Source: Cyclobacteriaceae bacterium (GTDB lineage Bacteria > Bacteroidota > Bacteroidia > Cytophagales > Cyclobacteriaceae). Taken from it: a stretch of DNA of 64,000 nucleotides. Below the pieces are notes generated by a model, which was not told the DNA's origin, searched no databases, and was given only the letters and a program-made list of their open reading frames with translations. Below are positions 1 through 8,225 of this stretch, piece after piece. Location of the stretch: NCBI GenBank assembly GCA_016786495.1, contig JAEUUJ010000014.1, positions 1 through 64,000 of the forward strand. The letters run 5' to 3'. Position 1 is the first letter of the stretch. Every line of letters starts with the position of its first letter. Both the position numbers and the translations under genes were made by a program.

Positions 1-333
1 GCGTTTCCTGTCTAATACACTCCAGAGAATTGTTCCGATTGCGGCCATCGCTGCCATAGCGAAGTAAAGCAAATAAACATAGGTTCTGTCGTTATGCTGG
101 GCGTCATACGGTGATATGATGGTGTAGGAAATCTGAAACAGGTGCTTGCCTAACCACGCCACGATCCCATCCAATGCCTGCGCAAGGTTTCCCTCATAGT
201 AGAAGAACGAGAAAACCGGATTAACCGACCAGTCGAGCAGAATGATAAACAGCATGAAGAAAATAAACGCGAAACGAAATGCTATTCGTTTGTACAGATT
301 CCAGGGTGAAAGTTGTGCTGACAGATCTTCCAT
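1..333 (-). CDS. Membrane protein, N-terminal part, runs off the window (DoxX-like family?)
   Basis: This is the first 111 codons of a gene that continues beyond the left edge. The ATG at 331-333 is the only ATG after an in-frame TGA about 75 bases upstream. The product has a hydrophobic segment at about residues 19-36, a second one at about 88-105 ending in the motif LDRKR, and an aromatic loop between them. An N-terminal NLYKR..FRF motif, LGKH..QISY and a closing W..LDRKR recall a Bacteroidota membrane family that I remember as annotated DoxX-like. That assignment is from memory of the pattern, not a search. The catalytic or functional part is not in view, so no function is claimed. Confidence 0.6.
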   Translation of the reverse strand, partial: MEDLSAQLSPWNLYKRIAFRFAFIFFMLFIILLDWSVNPVFSFFYYEGNLAQALDGIVAWLGKHLFQISYTIISPYDAQHNDRTYVYLLYFAMAAMAAIGTILWSVLDRKR

Positions 334-401
334 AGTTTCAACGGTTACCGATTCGTATGTTTCTGCCAAATGTGTTGTTAGCGGTTCGGCTTTCTTTTCT
401 G

Positions 402-1178
402 TCAGTCACCCAATCTAAATTGAGGTTCCAAAATTCCTTTGTCGCCATATATTTCATTAACGTCAATTTCAAATGGTTCATCTAAGGTTGCTTCGTAGTC
501 TGTTGTCGAGTTACGAAAACCTAAAATCTTTGCACTTATGATTTTATTAAACCTTTTTACTACTCGAACTTTTGTCTCCGGGCAATAAATCCCTGGTCTA
601 AATTCGTCTCGGATTCCATATTTTAGGACAAATTCTTTCAGTTCCTTTGAGTCTGTGGTAGTTTCAAAAATGTGGTCAGGTGTAATTGCAAAAGTTATTT
701 TATAATCTTGTTTATCGTTGTCAATGTAATACCAACAATTAAATTCGTTTGTGTGTGGTTTTCTTACAAATGACAGAAGTCCGATTGCAGCAATTCCTAT
801 AATCAACAAGGTTGGAAATTTTAAGCTAAATGGCTTTTCTTTTATGTCTTGACGAGCCTTGTAAGTAAGTGTCAAAATAATAGTTGATAATAAAATTGGA
901 ATCATTACAATAACCCATCTGCCTAAATTTTGGCTATCGTAAAGTGTCAAAAAGCCAGCGTGTTCAAAATACCTCAGCAACCAACCACTGCAAACAAAAA
1001 ACATTACTGTCAAGCCGGCAGTCCTTTTTGCGAGTAAGGCTATAAATCCTATCAGTGTCGAAAAAGTCAATATGGCAGTGTAAGTCCCAATTCCCCAATA
1101 GAGTATTGAACTGAAGAAAATCAAAAATCCAAAGAGGAATAGAATAAAAGTCAATATAGGAATAAAGTATTTTGTCAT
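402..1178 (-). CDS. Orphan multi-pass membrane protein, A+T-rich
   Basis: This 258-residue product has about five hydrophobic segments (residues about 5-30, 32-50, 56-70, 88-106 and 122-138), then a soluble C-terminal half with no motif I recognise. The gene is visibly richer in A and T than the housekeeping genes nearby. Its upstream side at 1204-1301 carries a long imperfect palindrome. High A+T, no recognisable homology and flanking palindromes fit a captured gene or cassette. The soluble half (FAITPDH, a single Cys pair) suggests a membrane-anchored globular domain on one face. Function is unknown. The reading frame is intact from ATG to TGA and I see no frameshift. Confidence 0.7.
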   Translation of the reverse strand: MTKYFIPILTFILFLFGFLIFFSSILYWGIGTYTAILTFSTLIGFIALLAKRTAGLTVMFFVCSGWLLRYFEHAGFLTLYDSQNLGRWVIVMIPILLSTIILTLTYKARQDIKEKPFSLKFPTLLIIGIAAIGLLSFVRKPHTNEFNCWYYIDNDKQDYKITFAITPDHIFETTTDSKELKEFVLKYGIRDEFRPGIYCPETKVRVVKRFNKIISAKILGFRNSTTDYEATLDEPFEIDVNEIYGDKGILEPQFRLGD

Positions 1179-1203
1179 TGTTGTCGTCTTTTAAGCTGAC
1201 TGC

Positions 1204-1301
1204 TGACGTTTGGCTATAAGCAGTGGCGGGTCTTGGAAGCGCTTCACTTTCCCACGAAACAAAACGTTGAACGAAGATAGAAACTTATAGCATACACGTC
1301 A
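1204..1301. repeat. Imperfect long palindrome, attC-like, between two orphan genes
   Basis: TGACGT at 1204-1209 and GCTATAAG at 1213-1220 are matched in inverted order by CTTATAGC at 1284-1291 and ACGTCA at 1296-1301. The arms are separated by about 63 bases that include GCAGTGGCGGG. Outer and inner arm matches at both ends give a folded-site architecture like integron attC sites or the related dispersed Bacteroidota elements. No integrase gene is in the window, so recombination activity is inference only. Confidence 0.5.
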
Positions 1302-1336
1302 CCCAATCATTGCGCAAACATTGTGTTGGCAAACGT

Positions 1337-1960
1337 TTATTCTACTCGAATCGTCATCATGTCACTCTCAATGCAATCCTCCGAAATCACTTTGTACATC
1401 ACTAACTTCTCTTTTTTAAACGGCTGAACGTTGAATTCTAGTTCCTTCTTGTCAGTCACTTCTAAGTGAATCAATTCATCAAACATAGTTGAGAATACGA
1501 CATAGTAGAATCCTTTGTATTCAGCCTTGTTCTCCCATTTCAACGCTACTCTGTCGGTCTTAGCAACAATGGTATTGTCCTTACGCTTATGGTTAGAATT
1601 AAAATATTGATTTACGTCCAGGCACTGTATCCCCGCTTTTCGACAATTCAATAGTGCACGATTTTTTAGAATGGCATAAATGCTGTCATCCACTATAAAC
1701 TCACGTCTTTGTCGTTGTCCGCGAATCACTGAATCCATCTCATAAATACCCGACTCAAGAGAGAATGTCCACCTACCATATTTAACAATCAGATGTCCTT
1801 TGTCGTTGACCTTCACTTTGCGATGTAAATTGATTCTGTCCCCTTCTTTTATTTTTGGTCCCTTTAGGTAGGTCGCCTTTTCACCACCCCATGCAACTAC
1901 GTCCTGTGCGGTTGATTCAAAACATGGGATTATGAATAGTATCAGCAGAATATGTCTCAT
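1337..1960 (-). CDS. Secreted protein of unknown function
   Basis: The product is 207 residues if translation starts at the ATG at 1958-1960. That start gives a clean signal peptide: MRH, then a hydrophobic run to about residue 17, then a likely cleavage after STAQ. A longer frame from 2068 would put 36 charged residues before the signal and cross the hairpin at 1984-2010, so I reject it. The mature part is basic, holds two Cys in an NCRKAGIQCLD stretch (about residues 105-117), and ends with a beta-rich region. I do not recognise a family. Like its downstream neighbour it is A+T-rich and bordered by palindromes. Confidence 0.6.
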   Translation of the reverse strand: MRHILLILFIIPCFESTAQDVVAWGGEKATYLKGPKIKEGDRINLHRKVKVNDKGHLIVKYGRWTFSLESGIYEMDSVIRGQRQRREFIVDDSIYAILKNRALLNCRKAGIQCLDVNQYFNSNHKRKDNTIVAKTDRVALKWENKAEYKGFYYVVFSTMFDELIHLEVTDKKELEFNVQPFKKEKLVMYKVISEDCIESDMMTIRVE

Positions 1961-1970
1961 GAATAAATGT

Positions 1971-2010
1971 GCGCTAACGTTTTGATATAGGACGCAATGT
2001 GTCCTATATC
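1971..2010. repeat. Perfect 10-bp hairpin next to a GCGCTAACGTT core
   Basis: GATATAGGAC (1984-1993) and GTCCTATATC (2001-2010) form a perfect 10-bp inverted repeat with a 7-base loop, just after GCGCTAACGT (1971-1980). It sits before the start of the secreted orphan gene on the minus strand. It may be a half of the same attC-like element type seen at 1204-1301, or an mRNA leader hairpin. Confidence 0.45.
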
Positions 2011-2150
2011 CCTCTATCGTCTCCTCAAGATAACTCCTTCCTGATCCGGCTGCAAGCCTGAAGATCACAACAAAAAGTCAACCTGTGTCAACCCTGCTTT
2101 TTAAGCCTGATTTTATTTCCATAAAACCACCTAGAAATCATCCCTTCTCT

Positions 2151-2158
2151 TATTTTTG
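2151..2158 (+). promoter_or_regulatory. Bacteroidota -7 box (TATTTTTG) of tex
   Basis: TATTTTTG fits the Bacteroidota -7 consensus TAnnTTTG exactly. Transcription would begin near 2163, about 14 bases before the ATG at 2177. This makes the upstream TTG at 2156 part of the promoter rather than a start codon. I see no clear -33 TTTG. Confidence 0.6.
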
Positions 2159-2176
2159 CACGCTATTTTAGTTTTT

Positions 2177-4486
2177 ATGGAAGAGAATCTCGCGCGCTGG
2201 ACCGATCAAATCGCCAAAGAATTTGCACAGCCCCTCAAGTACGTTAATGCCGTAGCCGAATTGCTGGCCGAAGGCGCCACCATTCCGTTTATCTCGCGCT
2301 ACCGCAAGGAGATGACGGGCAGCATGGATGAGGTGATGATTGCGAACGTCCGCGACCGCATCGAACAACTGCGCGAACTCGACAAACGCAGGGAAGCGAT
2401 CATCAGCTCGGTTGAAAAACAGGGTAAGCTTACGCCTGAACTGATGTCGGCCATTGTGGCGGCACAAACGCTGGCGGAACTCGAAGATATTTACCTGCCC
2501 TATAAACCGAAACGCAAAACGCGCGCGAGTGTGGCCAAAGAACGTGGCCTGGAACCGCTTGCACAGAAACTGTTCGGCCAGGAAAAATTTGACGTGGACG
2601 CATTTGCTGCTTCGTTCATCGATGCAGGCAAAGATGTGGCCGATGCACAGGCTGCATTGGATGGCGCCCGCGACATTATTGCCGAATGGGTAAGTGAGAA
2701 TCCGGATACGCGCAAAAACGTGCGCGAACTGTTCTGGAAGGAAGGCGTAGTGACCTCGAAGGTGATGAAGGGAAAAGAAGCGGAAGGCCAGAAGTTTAAA
2801 GACTACTTCGAATGGAATGAACCGATTGCCAAAACGCCTTCGCACCGGTTGCTTGCCATGCGCAGGGGTGAGAAGGAAGGTATTCTCGCGCTCGACATTT
2901 TCCCGCCTGAAGAAGAAGCGATTGCGAAAATGGAGCGTCAGTATGTGAAGCACGACAACGCTGCCGCGGAACAGGTGAAGCTGGCCATCAAAGATTCGTA
3001 TAAGCGGTTGCTGCGGCCGTCACTCGAAACCGAAGTGCGCATGGAGTCGAAAATGAAGGCAGACGAAGAAGCGATTAAAGTGTTTGCTTCAAACCTGAAG
3101 GAGCTGCTGCTGGCGGCACCGCTCGGACAAAAAACTGTGCTCGCGCTTGATCCGGGTTTCCGGAGCGGGTGTAAGGTTGTGTGCCTCGACCGGCAGGGAA
3201 AACTACTGCACCATGATGTTATTTATCCGCATGAGCCGCAGCGTCAGGCAACACAAGCTGCAGCGTTGATTAAGTCGCTGTGCGAAAAGTATGAGATTGA
3301 AGCGATTGCGATCGGAAACGGAACGGCAAGCCGCGAAACGGAAACGTTCGTGAAGGCTATCGGGCTGTCGAACAAAATAATAATCGTGATGGTGAATGAA
3401 AGCGGAGCTTCGGTGTACTCCGCATCGGAAGTGGCGCGCGATGAGTTCCCCGACAAGGATGTAACCGTGCGGGGTGCTGTGTCGATCGGAAGACGTCTTG
3501 TTGATCCGCTTGCGGAACTGGTGAAGATTGATGCCAAGTCGATTGGTGTAGGTCAATACCAGCACGATGTGGAACAAACCAAACTGAAGCAGGGCCTGGA
3601 TGACGTGGTGGTGAGCTGTGTGAACTCGGTGGGCGTTGAAGTGAACACGGCCAGCAAGGAGCTCCTCTCCTACGTGTCGGGATTGAGTCCGGCACTGGCC
3701 AAGAACATCGTTGAGTATCGTAATCAAAACGGACCGTTTAAAGATCGCGAGTCGCTGAAGAAAGTAGCGCGCCTGGGTGAAAAGGTGTTTGAACAGGCGG
3801 CGGGGTTTTTACGCATCCGCGAAGCGAAGAATCCGCTTGACGCAAGTGCGGTTCACCCGGAGAGCTACCGGATTGTTGAACAGATGGCGAAAGACTTAAG
3901 CTGTTCGGTAAAAGACCTGATGACGAGCGCGGAGCTTCGCAAGCAACTCGATTTAACGAAGTATGTAACGGATAAAGTGGGTTTGCCAACGCTGACGGAT
4001 ATTTTATCGGAGCTTGAGAAGCCGGGCCGCGACCCGCGGAAGGTGTTTGAATTTTTCAGCTTCACGGAAGGTGTTAACACGATTGAGGATTTGAAGATCG
4101 GCATGAAGATGCCCGGCATTGTTACGAACGTGACCAACTTCGGAGCGTTTGTGGATATTGGTGTTCACCAGGACGGGCTTGTGCACATCAGCCACCTGAG
4201 CGACAAGTTTATCAAGGACCCGAAAGAGGCGGTAACAGTAGCGCAGAAAGTAACCGTAACGGTTGTGGAAGTTGACGTTCCGCGGAAGCGCATTGGACTG
4301 TCGATGAAGAGTAACCCGTTTGCGGATCAGGCCCCACCGGCTGAGAAGAAGTCGGCCCCGAAAGGCAAGCCGAATGCGAAAGGCGGTAATGCGGGTAAAC
4401 GTGATACAAAGCAGTTTAAGCCGAAGGAGAAGGAAATGAGCATGGAGGAAAAACTGGCGTTGCTAAAGGAGAAGTTTAAGCGGTGA
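2177..4486 (+). CDS. tex: Tex family RNA-binding transcription accessory protein
   Basis: The 769-residue product has the full Tex layout: an N-terminal helical region with the family stretch LPYKPKR..RASVAKERGLEPLA (about 107-130); a YqgF/RNase-H-like domain opening with TVLALDPGFRSG (about 320); helix-hairpin-helix modules (about 480-560) with LSPALAKNIVEYRN and GPFKDR; and a C-terminal S1 domain (about 645-715) with G.V.NV..FGAFVDIGVHQDGLVHIS. A Lys/Pro-rich basic tail follows. Tex is a nucleic-acid-binding cytoplasmic protein that affects transcript stability and transcription. The ATG at 2177 lies just after a -7 box and is preferred over the TTG at 2156. Part of its 3' end is copied at 5641-5670. 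Confidence 0.96.
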   Translation: MEENLARWTDQIAKEFAQPLKYVNAVAELLAEGATIPFISRYRKEMTGSMDEVMIANVRDRIEQLRELDKRREAIISSVEKQGKLTPELMSAIVAAQTLAELEDIYLPYKPKRKTRASVAKERGLEPLAQKLFGQEKFDVDAFAASFIDAGKDVADAQAALDGARDIIAEWVSENPDTRKNVRELFWKEGVVTSKVMKGKEAEGQKFKDYFEWNEPIAKTPSHRLLAMRRGEKEGILALDIFPPEEEAIAKMERQYVKHDNAAAEQVKLAIKDSYKRLLRPSLETEVRMESKMKADEEAIKVFASNLKELLLAAPLGQKTVLALDPGFRSGCKVVCLDRQGKLLHHDVIYPHEPQRQATQAAALIKSLCEKYEIEAIAIGNGTASRETETFVKAIGLSNKIIIVMVNESGASVYSASEVARDEFPDKDVTVRGAVSIGRRLVDPLAELVKIDAKSIGVGQYQHDVEQTKLKQGLDDVVVSCVNSVGVEVNTASKELLSYVSGLSPALAKNIVEYRNQNGPFKDRESLKKVARLGEKVFEQAAGFLRIREAKNPLDASAVHPESYRIVEQMAKDLSCSVKDLMTSAELRKQLDLTKYVTDKVGLPTLTDILSELEKPGRDPRKVFEFFSFTEGVNTIEDLKIGMKMPGIVTNVTNFGAFVDIGVHQDGLVHISHLSDKFIKDPKEAVTVAQKVTVTVVEVDVPRKRIGLSMKSNPFADQAPPAEKKSAPKGKPNAKGGNAGKRDTKQFKPKEKEMSMEEKLALLKEKFKR

Positions 4487-4543
4487 AACATTTTCTCCCC
4501 AAAATTTTTGTATAAATTTAGTCGCGCCTTTTACATCTTTGTT

Positions 4544-5626
4544 ATGCGAAAAATATTGGTTTACATTTCATTGATTCCTGTTTCATTTCTTACGCTGACA
4601 TGTAGTGAAGACGAATCCGGAACAGTTCCAAAATTAACGACACTCCCAATCACCAATATTTCCTTAGAAACTGCTGAGAGTGGCGGGAACATAACATCCG
4701 ATGGAGGATCGGAAATTACTGCTCGCGGGGTTTGTTGGAGTACAACCGATAATCCAACCATTGGTGATGATAAAAGTTCGGATGGCATTGGATCAGGGGA
4801 ATTTACAAGTAACCTGATTCTGGTTTCCGGGACAACGTACTACGCGCGCGCGTACGCCACTAATAAATCCGGAACAGGATATGGCAACGTACTTTCATTT
4901 ACCACCCCAAGCTTTAGTATTACGACTGAATCTGCCTTTGTACTTTCTCGAACCGAAGCAGTAGTAGAAGGCAGCGTACTTGGTACTGGATTTACGGAAC
5001 GCGGAATTTGTTGGAGCTTGACTGATAATCCGACTACTGCCGACAACAAAAAAACAAGCAACTCCGAAAATGGAAGTTTTACAATTACGCTTACAGAGCT
5101 ATTTGCCAGTACCAAATATTTCGCCCGCGCATATGCCATTAATGAGGCCGGAACAAATTATGGCGAGTCAATTTCTTTCAACACAAAAAATCAATTTAAA
5201 GGTGTTTATGAAATTACAGATGGAGAAGTTGTTATTAATACGGCAACAGGCATTGACCCCATATTGAGCGGGAACTATAACGAAGGACTTGAAATGCAGT
5301 TGGGCGAAATTAGTAATACCACTGTGAGCATTCTACCTCAATACCGCGATGGATCATCTATCGGTGGAACCGGAGACTTTAGATTAACAATAAATAAATC
5401 CGTTGTGTTATCTGATGGATCCCATCCCGTTACCATTAGCTCTGTTTCAAACGCAACCCTCATTAACTCATCTGAGGAAAATAAGTTTTTCCCAGGTCTA
5501 CCGGGTACTTCTGGCGCTTCTGAGCAACAAGAGTTTCTATTAAATTTCGAATGGATGAGCGCAACGAACCCCTCCTACAAACGTACAGTTAAGAACCTAC
5601 GAATAAAAAGTATCGATCTCGAATAG
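4544..5626 (+). CDS. Lipoprotein with fibronectin-like RGVCWS repeats
   Basis: The product is 360 residues from the ATG at 4544. The signal peptide ends in a lipobox LTLTC followed by acidic SEDES, so it is likely exported and lipidated. Two tandem beta-sandwich repeats follow (about 28-115 and 118-205), each with ARGVCWS/ERGICWS, a DNPT motif, and Y(Y/F)ARAYA..(S/A)GT.YG. This repeat type is common in Bacteroidota surface proteins and resembles fibronectin type III. The last 150 residues are a separate beta-rich domain. The start-less relic at 5671-6051 carries the same repeat type, so the two look like tandem paralogues. The ligand is unknown. Confidence 0.75.
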   Translation: MRKILVYISLIPVSFLTLTCSEDESGTVPKLTTLPITNISLETAESGGNITSDGGSEITARGVCWSTTDNPTIGDDKSSDGIGSGEFTSNLILVSGTTYYARAYATNKSGTGYGNVLSFTTPSFSITTESAFVLSRTEAVVEGSVLGTGFTERGICWSLTDNPTTADNKKTSNSENGSFTITLTELFASTKYFARAYAINEAGTNYGESISFNTKNQFKGVYEITDGEVVINTATGIDPILSGNYNEGLEMQLGEISNTTVSILPQYRDGSSIGGTGDFRLTINKSVVLSDGSHPVTISSVSNATLINSSEENKFFPGLPGTSGASEQQEFLLNFEWMSATNPSYKRTVKNLRIKSIDLE

Positions 5627-5640
5627 CTACAGAAAAAAGG

Positions 5641-5670
5641 AAAACTGGCGTTGCTGAAGGAGAAGTTTAA
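5641..5670 (+). repeat. Copy of the tex 3' end
   Basis: Bases 5641-5670 match 4450-4479, inside the last codons of tex, at 29 of 30 positions. The match stops before the tex stop codon. The copy is not attached to any tex reading frame and runs straight into the truncated lipoprotein frame, so it marks a duplication junction. Confidence 0.85.
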
Positions 5671-6051
5671 CCGACAACGTGTATCTTCCCTGTATTTCTC
5701 TTCGTTGCAGCGATCGTAACCGGCTGTGGCGATTCAGACGATTTTGAGGCTCAAACCAACACTGTTGTATGGGATGGCAGCACGGCTGAAGTGAGCGGCC
5801 GCATCCTCAATACAGGTGGGAATAAAATTGATGAGTTTGGCGTGTGTTACGGTCTGTCAAATGAAGAGGACCCCGCAATTAAATCGGCTCAGACATTATT
5901 CTACAACGAGCTGAAGACGCAGAAATTCAGTATTACGATTCCAGACCTTCAGCCCGAAACGGTGTACTACGTGCGGGCGTATGCGGTTAGTAGCAATCAG
6001 AAGGTGGCGTACGGAAAAACGCTTGAGGTGAGGACGTATTACGTGCGATGA
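5671..6051 (+). pseudogene. Lipoprotein gene relic without a start codon
   Basis: The frame is open from 5671, just after an in-frame TAA at 5668-5670, to the TGA at 6049-6051. It encodes a signal-peptide core (FPVFLFVAAIVTGC) with a lipobox Cys at codon 5725-5727, then one repeat with FGVCYG and VYYVRAYA. No ATG, GTG or TTG lies between the TAA and the lipobox; the first usable codon is the GTG at 5791, which would lose the signal. The missing N-terminus begins exactly where the tex fragment ends. I read it as a 5'-truncated paralogue of the upstream lipoprotein gene. Use of an unusual start such as ACG is the alternative. Confidence 0.65.
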
Positions 6052-6096
6052 GGGTGCGAAACGTCGTTGCGAGGCATACGCTTGGCTTCGGTTGAT

Positions 6097-6660
6097 GAGA
6101 TTGCTTCGGTCGGATAAGGGCCGACTAGTGATTACTCCGGGTACCTCCCTCGCAATGACGTGGGGCTTCGAATGGGGGGATTCTTCGGTCGTGCCGACCT
6201 TCAGAATGACAGCAAGACAAAGTGCCGACCTCCTGCCTGATCGGCAGGCAAGCGCAATGACGAGATTGCTTCGGTCGGATAAGGGCCGACCAGTGATTAC
6301 TCCGGGTACCTCCCTCGCAATGACGTGGGGCTTCGAACAAGCGGATCCTTCGGTCTTGCGACCTCAGGATGACAGCAAGACAAAGTGCCGACCTCCTGCC
6401 TAGTCGGCAGGCAAGCGCAATGACGAGATTGCTTCGGTCGGATAAGGGCCGACCAGTGATTACTCCGGGTACCTCCCTCGCAATGACGTGGGGCTTCGAA
6501 TGGGGGGATCCTTCGGTCTTGCGACCTCAGGATGACAGCAAGACAAAAGTGGCAACCTACTGCCGGACGGCAGGCAAGCGCAATGACGGCAAGAGATTGC
6601 TTCGGTCGTGGGAGACCTGATTATCGAATCTTTCGAGTTACTCCCTCGCAATGACGGGGG
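6097..6660. repeat. Tandem array of about 165-bp mosaic repeats (3.4 units)
   Basis: Three near-identical units start at 6097, 6262 and 6425 with GAGATTGCTTCGGTCG, and a shorter fourth starts at 6593. Each unit contains the modules CTCCCTCGCAATGACG, GGATCCTTCGGTC..GACC and CCTGCCT..CGGCAGGCAAGCGCAATGAC, several of them short inverted repeats. The array fills the whole gap of about 610 bases between the lipoprotein relic and the GH13 gene. The open frames that cross it are by-products of the repeats. The same modules recur at 8226-8510 and, as one short palindrome, at 19324-19344, so this is a dispersed REP/BIME-like family. Confidence 0.9.
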
Positions 6661-6665
6661 CGTAC

Positions 6666-8201
6666 TCAGTTGAGTTTGAAGACCTGTACTTCATACGGAG
6701 GCAACTCCAATGCGAACCGGTTGTTATCAAGCTTACGGGTTTCTCTGTTTAGCAAGCTCCCCGCGGATTTGCATTTGCGACTGCCATCCAGCTTGATATT
6801 CACCCGTTCCGGAATGCCCGACAGGCTAACGACCACCAAAACGGTTTCGTTGCTGGTGTACCGGATAAAGCTGAAGAAATCGTCCTGATCGTTCTCAACA
6901 CCCCGATACTCACCGTTCGCCAATGCCTCGCTCGATTTCTTCAATGCGATCATCTTCTTGTAGTGATTGTACAGCGAGCGCGGATCGTTCTTTTGTTCTT
7001 CCAGGGAGATCCGGTCGTTTGGTTTTACGGTAGTACTATCCCACCACGGGCCTGTGTTCTTGTACCAGAACGTCATGCCGGGGCCATCGGCTTTTGCATA
7101 CCACTCGAATGCCTCCCGTACGGGGATATCGTTTCCGTCGGTTGCGCCTTTCATCTGCTTGCCCTTCATGCCTAACTCCTGACCGTAATAGATCAATGGA
7201 ACCCCGCCCAACAACAGGTTTAACGTAGCGGCAGCCTTGAGTTTCTCCGTGGTCATGCCTGCAACGGAGGCTATCCTGCGCGTATCGTGATTTTCGATGA
7301 ACACAATCTGTTCTTTACCGGCCGGATTTTTTGTAAGCGTGCTATCGGCTGCTTTTATCAGTTCTTTTTTATCCAGTCGCTCGATGGCCCAACTCAGGTA
7401 AAAGGCAAACACACGATCGACTTCGGCATCCCTGAAGTACTCGCGACCAAGTGAAAACCAGTTGGCCTGCTCGGCAATGATTTTGATTTCGGGATTGGTT
7501 TTCTTTAAGTCCTTGACGACTGGAGTCCAGAAGGTGCTGAACAGGTCCGAAACTTTCTTGAAGTTATCGAGGTCGTCCATCATGTGGTCGAAGCGGAAGC
7601 CGTCTACCCCATCGTCAAACTTGCCGTCTTTATTTGGATCCAGCCAGAAGTTCAACACATCGAAGGTGTACTGCCGAACGTCCGGGTTGTTCATGTTCAC
7701 GACTGCAATCTTATGTTTAGACCCGTCATACAGTGTGAATTCGGGAACGTTGTAAAAGAAGAACGGCTTTTGGTTCAGGCTGTCGAGGTAGTACACATAT
7801 GTGCTGTATTTCGACTTCGGATTATTGAACGAGTCTTTATACCAGTCATGATCCTGCGTTACGTATTGCATTTCTACATCCTGGTAGATTTTCATGTTCC
7901 GCTTGTGGACTTCCTTCACCAGGCTCAGGTATTCCGTCATGGTTCCGTATTCGGGATCGATCTTTTCGAAATCAATCGCGAAGTAGTTGTGATAGAAACC
8001 GGAGTAATATAAGGGTGTCAGCAAAATGGATGTGACGCCAAGGTCCTGCAGGTAATCGAGTTTTTGTTCCATTCCTTTCAGGTCGCCATGACCATCGCCA
8101 TTGCTGTCGAAAAAGCTGCGCTGGAACACGTGGTAGATTACTTCCTGGGCTTGGGATTCCAGGGCGGTGATCAGACAGAAGAGAAGGAGAAGTTTTTTCA
8201 T
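6666..8201 (-). CDS. Secreted GH13 alpha-amylase family enzyme
   Basis: The 511-residue product has a signal peptide (about 1-19, ending SQAQ), then a GH13 TIM barrel. Catalytic positions visible are the nucleophile D205 in GFRFDH, the acid/base E244 in IIAEQANW and D306 in FIENHDTRR. The entry motif YHVFQRSFFDSNGDGHGD resembles a calcium site. Region I is unusual: DVEMQYVTQDHDW replaces the common DVV.NH, so the usual Asn-His pair is absent. The C-terminal 90 residues form the expected beta domain. It probably hydrolyses alpha-glucans in the periplasm or outside the cell. The gene stands alone between two repeat arrays (6097-6660 and 8226-8510), with no sus genes beside it. Confidence 0.88.
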   Translation of the reverse strand: MKKLLLLFCLITALESQAQEVIYHVFQRSFFDSNGDGHGDLKGMEQKLDYLQDLGVTSILLTPLYYSGFYHNYFAIDFEKIDPEYGTMTEYLSLVKEVHKRNMKIYQDVEMQYVTQDHDWYKDSFNNPKSKYSTYVYYLDSLNQKPFFFYNVPEFTLYDGSKHKIAVVNMNNPDVRQYTFDVLNFWLDPNKDGKFDDGVDGFRFDHMMDDLDNFKKVSDLFSTFWTPVVKDLKKTNPEIKIIAEQANWFSLGREYFRDAEVDRVFAFYLSWAIERLDKKELIKAADSTLTKNPAGKEQIVFIENHDTRRIASVAGMTTEKLKAAATLNLLLGGVPLIYYGQELGMKGKQMKGATDGNDIPVREAFEWYAKADGPGMTFWYKNTGPWWDSTTVKPNDRISLEEQKNDPRSLYNHYKKMIALKKSSEALANGEYRGVENDQDDFFSFIRYTSNETVLVVVSLSGIPERVNIKLDGSRKCKSAGSLLNRETRKLDNNRFALELPPYEVQVFKLN

Positions 8202-8225
8202 AAGGGGTTAGGTTATTGAGGTTTT

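Noticed and set aside
2168-2953. 261-codon open frame on the minus strand inside tex
   Set aside because: It is antisense to a full tex gene with clear domains, has no recognisable product, and its length follows from the G+C-rich codon pattern of tex.
6092-6620. Open frames across the repeat array
   Set aside because: They are translations of the tandem repeats, repeat the same peptide with each unit, and have no family likeness.
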